64,000 bases of DNA from Taxawa tesnikishii (nom. ined.) (lineage: Eukaryota > Ascomycota > Dothideomycetes > Dothideales), in NCBI GenBank assembly GCA_030247885.1, contig JAPDRO010000010.1, positions 1 through 64,000 on the forward strand, in the 5' to 3' direction. The notes beneath the pieces were generated by a model. The model was not told where the DNA came from. It did no database searches and saw only the letters and a list, made by a program, of their open reading frames with translations. The position numbers and the translations under genes are program-made. Shown piece by piece: positions 48,898-60,355 of this stretch (position 1 is its first letter; every line of letters starts with the position of its first letter).

Positions 48898-49879
48898 GAC
48901 GGGCATTTGGCGGGATTTATCAGCCGAGCTGAAGGCTTACCATGTCTGTTGTATCACACACTTGATCGGCTATTTTTCTGGAGCTCGATGCCCACGTGTG
49001 CACGATGTCTATAATGGAAGCACGCGTTATGCTGAAACAGCCCGACTGGGATTTGCATGGAAGTTTCAAGCTAGATCACGGAGCATCGGATGCATGCATG
49101 AGTTGAAAGACAAGTTTCCGATCAATCACCGCTGGCTATACGACGAACCGGTGTTGTATACTTTCTGTTCCATCCGCTAACGTTGGCTTTCCCACTTCCG
49201 CTTCTTGTTGCTTGGCAGCACTCGGAAATCTGACGTCTCCTCGTCCTGCTTCCAATTCGCTCACCAACGCGGGTCTCTGTCGCAAACATCACCTGCCCTC
49301 GCCATCGACGACACTCGAAGCAGAGCCCTCAGAAAACCCCTTGCCTACTCTCATATCTGCGACCGCGAGCCTTTGTTGCCAGTAAATGAGCAGTGCCTCG
49401 ATAGCACCATCCTCTTCGCCCTGTACATCACTTAACACCGCACAGCTCTGTTCTGAACAAGGACATAAGTGTAGCAGTGGGTACGGGAAGTGCCGGCAAG
49501 ATATCATGACACTCTTCCAACGGTGCTAACCACGTACGTAGATACAACCACCGAGCCGCTCTGTCCAGGCCATAGTCGAGAAGGCTGTGTGACCGAGTTA
49601 CAATCGAGACAGGGCTCACAATGGCAACACTAGCGTTTGGTGTGTTACTGGCTCGACCAGTAGCGCAGCCTTGTGCGGGACTGAAAAGGGCTTGCATAAG
49701 CGGCTTGGCTAGAGTCCTCACCATTTTTCTAAGAATTCTCACAGTTGGTTCAGATGTTTGTAGCTAGCCTGTGACAGCTCACGCCAGAGATGTAGGATGG
49801 TGGCACAAGCTGATGCAACTATTTTCAGAACGCCACCCGATTCTATTAGGATGTTTGAATTTGTACAATATGGGGTCAA
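48898..49879. other. Intergenic region
   Basis: No supported gene. Scattered small frames only. Confidence 0.45.
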
Positions 49880-50279
49880 CGTCCTGTCTGGCACAGGATC
49901 ATGCAACAATCGGTGCTTTTTCAGCCTCGAGCATGAAGCTATCGTTGCCGGGCCGTAGTGTAGCCCTTCATGCCCACTTTATGCATCATGGACCAGAAAC
50001 CAGACAAGGCGGTGACGGTGGACAAACGCCGGGACCTCCAGATCTTGTCACTGTCTGCAGCTTCGTGGGGTTAAGCAAGCCCAAGACGGCAGCAGCGCTA
50101 TGCAACATGTAGCAGGTATGGCGCCTCCTGCAGGCGCTGTTATTGTGCGCTTACTTTAGACTGGAGCTAAATATACAACAGGCGGGAAACTATAACCTGG
50201 ATTCTGTCTCTTACGTTATTATGATACGGTTCTGCTGATCGAAGCAACACACGCTATTACTGCCGAAAAGCGGGATCTA
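49880..50279 (+). repeat. Unclassified dispersed repeat, copy 3 (partial)
   Basis: Matches 41115-41480 in direct orientation (e.g. GCAGCTTCGTGGGGTTAAGC, CTGGATTCTGTCTCTTACG, AAAGCGGGAT). It ends exactly at the Tc1-like element inserted at 50278; the expected continuation is not seen on the other side. Confidence 0.55.
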
Positions 50280-51642
50280 CAGTACTAGACGGAAAGTTTT
50301 CGGACAGCTGCAAATCCTAGCCACGTGACTACCCTACCAGCTTCTTCTGAAATGCTGTAACACTACAACCATAGTAGTAATTACTATAGAATTGATACTG
50401 TAGATGCATTAGATAGTGAAGAATCTCAGGCAGTTGTTGAATTGTTGTTGCAGTGTGTATATACATCAGGATCTGGTATGCCATCCATCTGCTGCAATTA
50501 TAGCCTTCACCCTCTCCCCCATGCTATTAATGCAGTTATCTCTGGTTTCCTGAGCTATCTTTGGCCAACAAGCTATGAGAGCCTCGCCAATTGCTTCCCT
50601 TTGGACCTCTTGGCTTCTAGATAGTTGTAACAACTCAGGGTGTTGCTCCAACAGCAGCTTTTTGAGGTAGTACCACAGGTGCTCAATAGGGTTGAGATCA
50701 GGGCTATATGGAGGCCAGTCCACAATGATATCAATGCCTAGCTCTTCAAAATAGAGCTTCACCTTCTTGGCCTTGTGGATAGGAGCATTGTCATGCATAA
50801 AGACTATACCAGGCTCCCATATAGTTGGCAGTTGCTCTTCCAGAACTGTAATGTAGCTGTTGGCTGAATACCCCTGCTTCTTGTTCTTAAAGTCACGGTC
50901 CATAGTGACTAGTTCTGAGACACCATCACCCCAAAAGGCAGCCCATACCATAACTGAAAGGTCTTTCCCTTTGTTGTAGGTTTGAATCATCTTTTTGTCC
51001 CATTTCTGTGGTGGTGTTCTGAAGCACCATTCTGTGGATTTGCCAGAACCTCGCTCAACTGAGCACTCATCACTCCAGATGACCTTTCTCCATTGCTCAG
51101 CTGTCCAATTCTCGTGTTGTTTGGCCCATAACAGCCTCTTTCTTGCCACATCAGGTGTAAGCTTAGGCCGTTGTTTGCATCTCCATTTGTAGATGTGGAA
51201 TGGCTCTAGAATAGCCTTGATGGTGGTGTTGCTGAAATTGAGGCCAAGCTGCTGCCTGAGCTCGGCATACGTGAGTTTTGGCTCTATTCGTACGGCGCGA
51301 ACGATACGTCTGATGTCTTGGTCTGTGTAGATTCGTGGCCTGCCTTTACGAGGTTGTGAGGCACCGTGTGGTCGTGTTGTGGCTAGTTGAATGGTGTTGT
51401 AGATGGTAGACTTTGCGACGCCAGTAAGACCTTCAACTTCACGGTATGATTGTCCCCCTTTCACAAGACCAACCACCTTTCCACGCGTATAGGGTGACAG
51501 ATCAGGCTTTTTGCACGCTTTGTAGTATCAGAAGAAGGCTCTGGAGTGTGTGGTTGTTCCATAGTAATTGATTGAAAAGAGTGTAGCTATCTAACACGAA
51601 ACGCGAGCGTCGCGGTGTCCGAAAACTTCCCCGCGGGTACTG
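50280..51642 (-). mobile_element. Tc1-like DNA transposon, second family
   Basis: 1,363-bp element with TA on each side (50278-50279 and 51643-51644). Ends begin CAGTACTAGACGGAAAGTTT (left) and CAGTACCCGCGGGGAAGTTT (right, reverse complement), sharing AAGTTTTCGGACA. The transposase runs right to left. Confidence 0.92.
50466..51562 (-). CDS. Tc1-like transposase, nearly intact
   Basis: DDE transposase with a 336-codon open frame from 51476. Relatives suggest the true start is ATG 51562 (MEQPHTPEPSSD), with the frame shifting by one at an A run near 51508 (six A rather than five would read KKPDLSPYTRGKVVGL). Domains: HTH (SPYTRGKVVGLVKGGQSYRE), GRPRIYT linker, catalytic WSDECSVERG, MHDNAPIHKA and NPIEHLWYYLK, with 35 residues between the second Asp and the Glu. 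All catalytic residues are present. If the start at 51476 suffices, or if the A-run loss is an error, the enzyme could be functional. Confidence 0.85.
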
Positions 51643-51644
51643 TA

Positions 51645-52098
51645 TGTATGGCCAACGACCAAGGGAGTGCCGGGGACGATACGAACAGCCGGCGGCAGAA
51701 GTCTAGCAACTCCTGAAACTGCGAGAAACTCTGGCCTCCTATGCCACTGATAGATGCCGCTTGTCCCTGCGCCTTAGCTCCAAGACCAAGCGCCTTGAGG
51801 ACAAGATCCTCATCCTTAACACCTTTCTCACACACAGCGTCTTCGAGAACTGCAGAAAGTATGCTTAAGGTTTGGAGAGGAGCCTTGTGGATTAGGCACG
51901 TGCTTTCCATGATGTGACCAGAGCACGCGAGTGGATTGGGCGATGCGAAAAACGGTCGATTGCCCAGAAGACCCAGCGCAAACCGAACACCACGTCGTAA
52001 ATGTCGCCACTCATTTCTACAAGCAAACTGTCAGATGCAAGCTGCGCTGCAAAGCCACTCTGTACATGCTTCACACGTTGTAGCTGAGGACGTGGCAA
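51645..52098 (-). CDS. Hypothetical protein, possibly truncated by transposon
   Basis: Minus-strand frames MPRPQLQRVKHVQSGFAAQL (52098) and LIHKAPLQTLSILSAVLEDA (to about 51645) appear to be one protein with a frame change near 51900. It has mixed helical content and no recognised motif. The Tc1-like element at 50280-51642 lies against its 3' end, so the original C-terminus may be lost. Confidence 0.35.
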
Positions 52099-52390
52099 GC
52101 AACTCTAGATAACAGGGCTTTCAGAATGGCTTCCCCAGGCTACTCTTGCGAAAGGATCTGGGGATCGTCATTCGGCAACGCAACGAAAGATTTCGGGCGT
52201 TGGTTAACGCGTTCAAACAGCTGGTACATGCGACAAGTGTTCGTTTGGCTTTTATGTAAGATCAAACCGACAGGCATAGAAGCAGATTAGAGAAGCCGTT
52301 CTACGATCTCTTTTGCGCCAGTAGCCATACCTGTGTTTAGCGGAGAGTGGAGTTGGCGATTCTAGTATGATTGTGATTAGTGCTAGACCA

Positions 52391-53519
52391 TCAGTGGAAG
52401 AAGGCACAATGGCTGGTCTTACGCGAGGTTTTTAAGAGGATGTAGTAAATCTTCAGTATCCTTCCCCTGAAGCGGCCGTAAATGTCGTCCATGAGTACCT
52501 GGAACTGCCTCACCTCTGGTAGCCGGTCTGGGTCAGTCCTCATGTCCCCCAAAGACAGGTTGTCGATGTCCTCCACTAGAAGCTGTTAGTAATCGAGCGA
52601 GATTTGACCAGGCACAAATCGATTTACCAGCAAACATAGCCACAAATCCTTCCGTGATGACCGCATCATTGTTCTTGCGGCACTTGAGGGCAAGTAGCAT
52701 AGCCGCCAGTGGAACAACCCAGCAAGCCCCGAAACAGACCTCCGCAAAAGCGATTGCCTTACGGACTTCGGCGTGAGTTGCAGGAGGAGCATCTCTCAAG
52801 GCTCTGAATGGTCCACGAAGATTGACGACCCTCTTAGCCCACTGGTCCCACTTGCTCTCATCCCCAAGCTCGTGATTGAGCTCGAATAAGCCAGAATCAA
52901 CCATCCTTTGCATGGTTGTCTGAACACATGTTCCCTGGATGGTCAAGTCCCCCTGGGTGAGGTATTCACCAAAGTAGTATCCCATATCGTTCTTGCGAAA
53001 ATTCAGGAGATTCTCAAGGTTGTTCCGTTCTGAAGCATCCGAGTATCGGGCAAAGACCTCCATGATCTCCAAGTCTTTGACGAACGTTCCCTTCGGAAAT
53101 CTTCGGGTGTCGATGATCAAGAGAAAGATATGCGATAGATCAGACTTGTCGTGAGAAGCATGGTGCCTATACAGACCGTACTGTAACGCAAAGAGCAAGG
53201 AGCTAGTCCAGCTGATGAGGTTGCACTCCAGTTCATGAGAATACTGCCATCTTAGGTGCGCATTCAAGAGGGCTGCGGCAGTACGGGGCTGAAGCCTGAA
53301 AATGTCTTCTGCTCTGTCCGTTTTGCCGCAAGTCGACGCTGGTGGGATGACACAGGCAGCATCCGTTTTCCCTGCAGTCTTCGGAGTATGGACACGAAAA
53401 AGATACCTTGGGACATGGTTCTGTTGGAATAACGGCATCCGGAGTAAGTGTAATGGGTTGGGCTGGAACGGTGATGAAACCTCGGCTATAGGTGCGCCAC
53501 CAACAGCATTGTCAGCCAT
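52391..53519 (-). CDS. DUF7587-type fungal protein
   Basis: Intact 358-aa protein from two exons (53519-52628 and 52575-52391) separated by a 52-bp intron with a TTACTAAC branch site. The conserved core begins PRYLFRVHTPKTAG and continues with SWTSSLLFALQYGLY and IDTRRFPKGTFVKDLE, as in the uncharacterised fungal DUF7587 family. I see no signal peptide; a hydrophobic stretch near the end (ACWVVPLAAMLLAL) could be a membrane or buried helix. Function unknown. Confidence 0.82.
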
Positions 53520-54634
53520 ATCAAAGCCGGTTGAATTGGGCTTGGAAAAGAAAATCTGGACGATAACTCAATTAAACCTGAGGATAATGGGGACGTTTGG
53601 TCACTAAATATATTTGAGAGGTGCTGTCTTGTGCGCAGTCCCCGTCAGATTGTCGATTTGCACGCTCGTCCTAACCGCGCGCGTAAATGACTCCCTTCCT
53701 TGTACCTCCACGCCAACCGTCTCCTGACACGACGATCAGTCGTATGCAAGCAATGGCGCCTAGGATTGCAGTCAGGCTACATCACACTAGTGACCAAAAG
53801 CACATCAAACTTGGCTGATCCCTCTTCCACGATCGCGCTGGTAGAGTGCTTGGCGCGTGCGCTTTATGAATGTGCTTCTGCGCCCCAGCTCTGGAGCGTC
53901 TGTCCCTATACCCTGGGTAGCCCGCAACTTCACGATCGTTCGTGCATGTAGGAAACAAGGGACAGCTGAGCTTCCACAAGATTGCATTGAGGCTGTGCAT
54001 GCCAGTGACGAATACGCTGCAACGCTCTACTGCTAAGCACAGCATATCACAGCCTCTTTTCCGGGCTCTTGACTGGTCGCCCCATTTTTCCTCTTCGAGC
54101 ATGTCGGAACAGTGGTTTCTCATTTGAATCGCAATCGTCGGGCAGGTCTGTCATCTTCCCTTGCATGTACGGCTGTCGGTCCATAGTCGGAGTAATGCAT
54201 ATGTGGCAGTCTGTGGGGAAACACGTATTGCAGAACGTTTGAGCCTCGGTAGTAGTGACGCAAGCGCCTATCTATCTCTCTGCGAGGCACCCACTTCACC
54301 GCCTTCAGAGCGATAGCCAAGTTCCCAGTGCCACGCGAGCCGTTGACTAAGTCCATACATCGCAACTTCCGGCAGCATGCGTTGCAAGACATATGCCGCT
54401 CTCCATACATAGTTGTCTCTAGCAGCCGAAGGTGGCCTTTGGTTTTGTTAGATTGCACTGAATTATCTGTGCAGCCGTGAATCACAAACCGCGGCTGGCT
54501 AGTTAGGCAGCAGGGCGAGATCAATTATGTTAGAGAAAATGTTAAGTTTAACGCTCGTATGCGCGGGGACAGAAATTTTCGATTTTAAGTCAAAATCGAG
54601 TTTCTCTTATTTACGGCTCTATCTCTTCTTTATA
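53520..54634. other. Intergenic region
   Basis: About 1.1 kb with no supported gene; the small open frames have no recognised features. Confidence 0.5.
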
Positions 54635-54636
54635 TA

Positions 54637-56446
54637 ACGTACCCCACAAGTGAGCGTGCCACCCAAGCGAGCGTGCCACTAAAGCGCGTCAACGCGACGA
54701 TTGAACTTTCGGGGTTTATGTCACAACCAGTAATCATGAGCTCGGGTCGCAAAGACAGTCAACTACTCTTAGCCGTTCAGGCTATCCAGAACGACCCGAA
54801 GTTAAGCATACGAGCCGCTGCGACAATCTACAGAGTCGACCGTGAGACATTAAGGCAGCGAAAACACGGCCGACCGTCTCGATGCGATACTGCACCCAAA
54901 TCCCGAAAGCTTACGGATTTGGAAGAATCTACGATAGTCCAGTACGTGCTCGACCTGGACTCACGCGCATTTCCCACTAGACTAGCTGGTGTGGAAGATA
55001 TGGCGAACCGACTACTACGCGACCGCGACGCGCCACCCGTAGGCAAGAACTGGGCGTCCAACTTCGTAAAGCGACAATCAGCTCTCCGTACTCGTTTTAA
55101 TCGAAGGTGCGACTACCAGAGGCTCCAATGCGAAGACCCGGAGACGATCTCGATGTGGTTCCGACTCTTGCAGAGCACACTTGCTAAGTATGGCATTGCG
55201 GAGGAGGATGTCTGGAACTTCGACGAGACGGGCTTCATGATGGGCGTCATCTCGGCGACAGGGATGGTAGTTACAGGGGCCGAGAGGCATGGAAGAGCCA
55301 AGATGGCACAGCAAGGTAATCGCGAATGGGTTACGGTGATCCAGGGCGTCAGCTCCCAAGGGTGCACGATCCCGCCGTTCATCATTGTTGCCGGCAAATA
55401 CCATCTCTCGTCCTGGTACCACAACAGCCTGTTACCACAGAACTGGGTTATCGCTGTTAGCGAAAGGGGTTGGACTACTAACGAGCGCGGTCTGGAATGG
55501 ATTCAGCATTTTGATAAGCACACTAAAGGTCGTACGACCGGGGCATATCGGTTGCTTATCCTAGACGGCCACGAGAGCCATCACTCGACCGCATTCGAGC
55601 TGTACTGCAAGGAGAACAAGATCGTCACCGTCTGTATGCCGGCCCATTCATCCCATATCCTCCAGCCACTTGATGTCGGGTGCTTTGGCCCGCTCAAGCA
55701 AGCATATAGTCGCCATATCGAGGATCTAATGCGGAGGCATATAACCCATGTTACCAAGGAAGACTTCTTCCCTGCATTCTACGCCGCCTTTCAGCAGGCA
55801 ATGACAGAGGAGAACATTCGAGGGGGTTTCCGAGGAGCCGGGATTGTCCCTTTCAGTCCAGAAAGCGTGATCTCCCAGCTGGATGTCAAACTACGTACGC
55901 CAGCGCACTCTGAACTAGACCCTGACCCGCCTGCCCCTTGGGTTTCAAAGACCCCAGACAACCCAATCGAGGCGACATCGCAATCCGAGTTCCTGAAGTC
56001 CCGGATTGCGAGGCACCAAGGTAGCTCACCAACATCAATTCATCAGGCAATCGACCAGTTTACGAAGGGGGCCATGGGCATGATGCACCAGGTTGCCCTT
56101 CTCCGCGATCGAGTCGCTTCCCTCGAAGAGGCAAACCAGACCTTGAGCAGGCGTCGCAGGGCAAAGAAGACACGTGTGCGTCGGGGAGGGTCGATGACCT
56201 TACAGGATGGCCAGGACCTATCAGCGCAAAAGGGTACCCAAAAGCGGGCAGGACAGGAAAAGGATGGAGATGGAAGGGGTACGAGCAGCGGTCCGGCGCA
56301 GCAACGTCGCTGTAGGCGATGCGGCAACACTGGCCACAATGTGCGTACTTGTCGAATAGATACGAACAGGCGTGGAGAAGACGACTTAGAATAGTTATCA
56401 TGAATTTTTTGCGTTGTGATGTATGATACCTCGGCAAAAGTCTGCG
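54637..56446 (+). mobile_element. pogo/Fot1-like transposon lacking its right end
   Basis: The left end ACGTACCCCACAAGTGAGCG follows TA (54635-54636), with AGCGTGCCAC repeated twice inside. I find no matching inverted repeat to the right. At 56447 a Tc1-like element starts, which probably interrupted or removed the right end. The gene within is open. Confidence 0.85.
54673..56394 (+). CDS. Intact pogo/Fot1-like transposase with C-terminal zinc knuckle
   Basis: Open frame of 573 codons from 54673; MSQPVIMSSGRKDS (54718) is a likelier start. N-terminal helix-turn-helix (SIRAAATIYRVDRETLRQ), CENP-B-like GKNWASNFVKR, catalytic Asp in WNFDETGFMMG, LLILDGHESH and LQPLDVGCF, and a coiled coil (LLRDRVASLEEANQTLSRR). 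It ends with CRRCGNTGHNVRTC, a CX2CX4HX4C zinc knuckle, unusual at the end of a DDE enzyme. No frame break was found, but without a right inverted repeat the element cannot move itself. Confidence 0.9.
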   Translation: MPLKRVNATIELSGFMSQPVIMSSGRKDSQLLLAVQAIQNDPKLSIRAAATIYRVDRETLRQRKHGRPSRCDTAPKSRKLTDLEESTIVQYVLDLDSRAFPTRLAGVEDMANRLLRDRDAPPVGKNWASNFVKRQSALRTRFNRRCDYQRLQCEDPETISMWFRLLQSTLAKYGIAEEDVWNFDETGFMMGVISATGMVVTGAERHGRAKMAQQGNREWVTVIQGVSSQGCTIPPFIIVAGKYHLSSWYHNSLLPQNWVIAVSERGWTTNERGLEWIQHFDKHTKGRTTGAYRLLILDGHESHHSTAFELYCKENKIVTVCMPAHSSHILQPLDVGCFGPLKQAYSRHIEDLMRRHITHVTKEDFFPAFYAAFQQAMTEENIRGGFRGAGIVPFSPESVISQLDVKLRTPAHSELDPDPPAPWVSKTPDNPIEATSQSEFLKSRIARHQGSSPTSIHQAIDQFTKGAMGMMHQVALLRDRVASLEEANQTLSRRRRAKKTRVRRGGSMTLQDGQDLSAQKGTQKRAGQEKDGDGRGTSSGPAQQRRCRRCGNTGHNVRTCRIDTNRRGEDDLE

Positions 56447-56448
56447 TA

Positions 56449-57523
56449 CAGATTCGCGCGACGCGTCAGCTAGAATAACACTCTATCAATTCAACCACCA
56501 CTATGGCGCCACAAACTCGTGCTCTTGCTGTGATACCGCGTAATAGACGTCGCAATACTGAGATCTCACCAGCTACAAGAAATCAGATCGTTGGAATGGC
56601 TATTGCTAGTGTACCATAGCGTCAAATACGCGAGATCTTCAACCTTACAGCTAGTACCATTAGTACTACTATCAAAAGGTCCTCTCAGCGACTATACGGT
56701 GTCTCCAAACCTCGCATGGGCCGTCCACAAGCTTGTACAGAGCGCACAAAGCGTACAATTGTGCGTTATGCGCGTAAATATCCATTTCACAACTATGGCC
56801 AGCTTTTGAAGGATCTCCAGCTAGATTGCAGCCATGCTATAGTCTACCGAGTTCTGAAGGACCAAGGCATCAAGGATTGGATTGCCAAGAAGAGACCTTT
56901 GTTGTCAGAAGCCTCAGCTGAAAGGAGAAGAGAATGGTGTGAATTACATAAAGACTAGAGTGTTGAAGACTAGCTAAAAGTCATCTTTTCAGATGAGTGC
57001 TCTGTAGAGCGTGGATCTGGTAAACTAGCTGCCTATGTATGGCGTGCTACTAGCTAAGCATACTAGAAAGACAAGGTTCAACCATTCAACAAGAGCAAGG
57101 ACATACGTGTGATGGTATGGGCTGGCATATATAGCAACTACAAGACTAAATTGATTGTTATGCGTAGGGATATGGAGTCAAAGAGGCAAGGGTACTTAGC
57201 AAACTCATACATTGATGCTCTTACTATGGGCCTACTTCCTATGTACCATAAGGACCTGCTATTCTAGCAAGATAACGCTAGTATACACACAGCCAGAAAG
57301 ACAGCAGCTTTTTCAGAAAGGAAGGCATCAAACTGGTGGAAGACTGGCCTGCATACTCACCAGATCTGAACCCCATTGAGCATGTATGGGCTATGCTCAA
57401 AAAGCAGCTCTTTCAGCTATATCCTGGCATGGATCTATGGAGTGGTGGTAATGACTTTGTACATAAAAGGATGGAAGATGCCCTTGTACATGCTTGGGAT
57501 CATATTAGTAGTAATGCAGTGTA
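56449..57523 (+). pseudogene. Tc1-like element with stop codons of RIP type
   Basis: The left end CAGATTCGCGCGACGCGTCAG-like sequence follows TA (56447-56448). The transposase from ATG 56503 (MAPQTRALAVIP) retains KRPLLSEASAERRREW, FSDECSVERG, QDNASIHTA and NPIEHVWAML, but has about six in-frame stops. Where relatives can be compared, these sit at Trp or Gln codons (TGG or CAG to TAG), consistent with C-to-T change at CpA on either strand. A T-run shift near 57310 is also present. It is interrupted at 57524 by a pogo element; its remaining tail probably lies at 59373-59440 (ATCGTCGCGTCAAACACTG resembles the mirrored left end). Confidence 0.8.
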
Positions 57524-57525
57524 TA

Positions 57526-59370
57526 ACGTAGTTCACCACCGAGCGGCCAACCACCACCGAGTGGCCCGCCTCACCAACCTTTGCCTATTACATGTCTATT
57601 GCCTACAATGCCACCACCACGTAACGCGCAGAAGACCTACAACGAAGGCACACTGTCCCTTGCTATCCAGGCTACCCAAGCCAAGACACCAGATACTACG
57701 AGACACGCAAGCAGAGCGTTTGACGTCCCCCGAACGACGCTAAGACGACGACGCGACGGAACCCTCTCACGACGCGATACTCAGCCCAACTGCAGGAACC
57801 TTAGTAGCCTAGAAGAGGACGCAGTTGTGCGACGCATACTTGAGCTAGATGCGCGAGGGATAGGCGCTACAAGGACTATGGTCGGAGAAATGGCCAATGA
57901 TCTACGCGCCGCGCGTGGGAAAGGGCCCGTTGGCAAGAACTGGGTAGACAGGTTCAAGACGCGTATCGACGATATCAAGCTTCGACGCAGCCGTCCATAC
58001 GATCGTCAGCGAGCCTTGAACGAAGATGCACGCGTTATAGCGCCCTGGTTCAAGCTTGTAGAGGACACAAAGGCGAAGTACGGCATCCTGGATGAAGACA
58101 CACACAACTTTGATGAGACAGGCTTCATGATGGGCGTGATAAACGCTCATATGGTCTTCACAGGCACTGAGAAGCGGAACAATCCAAAGAAGATACAGCC
58201 GGGCAACCGGGAGTGGGTTACAATCATCCAGGGCATCTGCGCTAGTGGGTGGGCTATCCCACCCTTTATCATCTTCGGCGGCAAGGTCCTCATATCAAGC
58301 TGGTACCCAGGCCTGCCTCGTGATTGGGTTATCGAGACTAGCCCTAACGGCTGGACGTCAAATGAGCTTGCTATCAGGTGGTTAAAGCACTTTGACGCGC
58401 ATACAAAGGGGCGTACTATAGGAATGTATCGTCTACTGATTGTGGACGGCCATGAGAGCCACAATAGTCACAGTTTCCACAAGTACTGTGAGGAACAGAA
58501 GATTGTTGTTCTCTGCATGCCTCCACACTCATCGCACCTGTTGCAGCCGCTTGACGTGGGCTGTTTTGCCCCCTGAAGCGGGCGTACTACACGGAGATTG
58601 ACAGCTGGTCACGGTACTCAGTCACGCAAGTCAAGAAAGAGAGCTTCTTGCCAGCCTTTCATATCGCTTTCGACAAGGCAATCACAAAGGAGAATATCCA
58701 GGCAAGCTTCAGAGGCGCTGGGTTGGTCCCCACGACCCAGAGCGAGTGCTATCGAAGCTTGATGTGGTGCTTCGCACGCCAACACCTCCACCGGTAGAGG
58801 CCACCCTATGGGAATCCAAAACACCAGGCAACCTGCAGGAGATAGAGGCCCAATCAACACTAGTCCGCGAGCGCATACAACAGCACAGAGAATCGCCTGT
58901 TTCACCTCTTCTGCAGGCTGTCAATTCGCTTGCCAAAGGCATAGCTATCATAGGTCATAATTCAGTGTTGCAGACCAGGGAAATCGCAGGTCTTCGCAAG
59001 GCAATAGAGGCAGCAACAGAGCAGCGCAAACGCAAGAGGAAGTATGTTCGCACAGAGGAGAGCCTTGCAGTAGGCGACGTATTGGATCTGATTGCTGAGA
59101 AGGAGGGTGGTGGTGAGGAGGCAGCTGAACAGCCTGCAAAGAGGGCGCGCGCAGAGGCACTGCGGGCGTTGCGGCAAGACTGGCCACAACAAGCGCACCT
59201 GCACTGCAGAAATAGTAGATCCAGGCGATAGCGACGCTTCTGAATAGTACTGTAGTGCCTGGCAGATTGCAGCAGAGTGTAGTGGTGCGGAGGTAATAGA
59301 CATGTAATAGACGCAACTTTAGTGGGGTGGGCCACTCGGTGGTGGTTGGCCGCTCGGTGGTGAACTACGT
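57526..59370 (+). mobile_element. pogo/Fot1-like transposon inserted in a Tc1-like element
   Basis: 1,845-bp element with TA at 57524-57525 and 59371-59372. Long inverted repeats (about 50 bp) begin ACGTAGTTCACCACCGAGCG on the left and mirror this almost perfectly on the right. ACCACCGAG is repeated inside each arm. It encodes a relative of the transposase at 54673. Confidence 0.95.
57608..59248 (+). pseudogene. pogo/Fot1-like transposase with about three frame breaks
   Basis: ATG 57608 (MPPPRNAQKTYNEG). N-terminal HTH, GKNWVDRFKTR, catalytic Asp in HNFDETGFMMG, LLIVDGHESH and LQPLDVGCF. The frame is open to 58576, where a five-C run needs six. A second C-run loss is near 58728. A third shift near 59155 hides a C-terminal zinc knuckle, CGRCGKTGHNKRTC, matching that at 54673-56394; the natural stop would be at 59246-59248. 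The C-terminal coiled-coil region is otherwise well preserved, so the copy is recent. Confidence 0.87.
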
Positions 59371-59444
59371 TATTGAGTATGTTACATAGTATCAGCTTAC
59401 TTTCCTGAGTTTTGGTTGAACTATTATAAATCGTCGCGTCAAAC

Positions 59445-60355
59445 ACTGGCAGGTGCTGCGTTCGCTTATCTGGAGCACTTGCTTATCCTGTACGTTGAGT
59501 GCAGTGAGTAACCCTTACACCCTTACCTTGAGTCATTGTGATGCTGCAACTTGGAGAAGTAGCGTGGCACAAACTCAACAACCAACAATGCGAGCAACTG
59601 CACGAATCGAGGCTGCTGTTTGACTGGCGGCGGTGTGAAGAGTGAAAATGACATGTGCTGTGGCTAGAGCTCGATCGGGCCGAAAAATCGCCAGCCCCAC
59701 CAAGAGGATCTGCCGGCGTCGAAACATCCGACTATGCGACTCTCTTCTTCTCCTCTTCCTCCCGGGCTTCCTGCACCCGGCGATGTGCGGCCGGGATCTC
59801 GTGTTATCGAACCCCTCTCCTGATCGCTATCGCTACCGTCATCCTGGTATCACGACCAACAACTACCTTACTCGGGCTCGAAAGAATTGTACCTTTCATC
59901 TCGATCCAAATACTCTTGAGCCCTTTTGCAGTTCGCAGCTTCACTGTTCGACACGACAAGAACCGACAGTAGTAACTGTAGTCTATACCGTAGTTGTAGT
60001 AGTGTCAATTGTTTTGATACCTATCGACCTCACGGCGAGCCGAACTACCTCCATCCACCTTGCACGTTACTTCTTTCTATACAGCAACGCACATTCGCAT
60101 TGGTGCTGGCCTTTGGTTGATGCTTGCTGCATTAGTGTTTGTTCGAGTAGCTGCTCCAGACGGCCACATGCATGATACTTTCCACCCGTGTGACGTGAGC
60201 TGATCTGAGGGGAAGTCGCGATTCGTCTTCGTCGTATATCCCTGCCGCCGCAACACTTGGCTTGCAGCTCAGTAAAAGATCAAAGAGCAGTCAAGATGAG
60301 GGCAAACCTCCTTTCTATCTCCCACTTCAGTTTTCCAGTCGTGCACTTGTACAGA
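59445..60355. other. Intergenic region
   Basis: About 0.9 kb. Open frames rich in Ser, Thr and Val (59642-60175) have no recognised domain. It may contain the promoter of the MATE gene. Confidence 0.45.

Noticed and set aside
59425-59444. Exact right end of the Tc1-like element of 56449
   Set aside because: ATCGTCGCGTCAAACACTG resembles the mirrored left end but is followed by GC instead of TA, so the boundary is not claimed.
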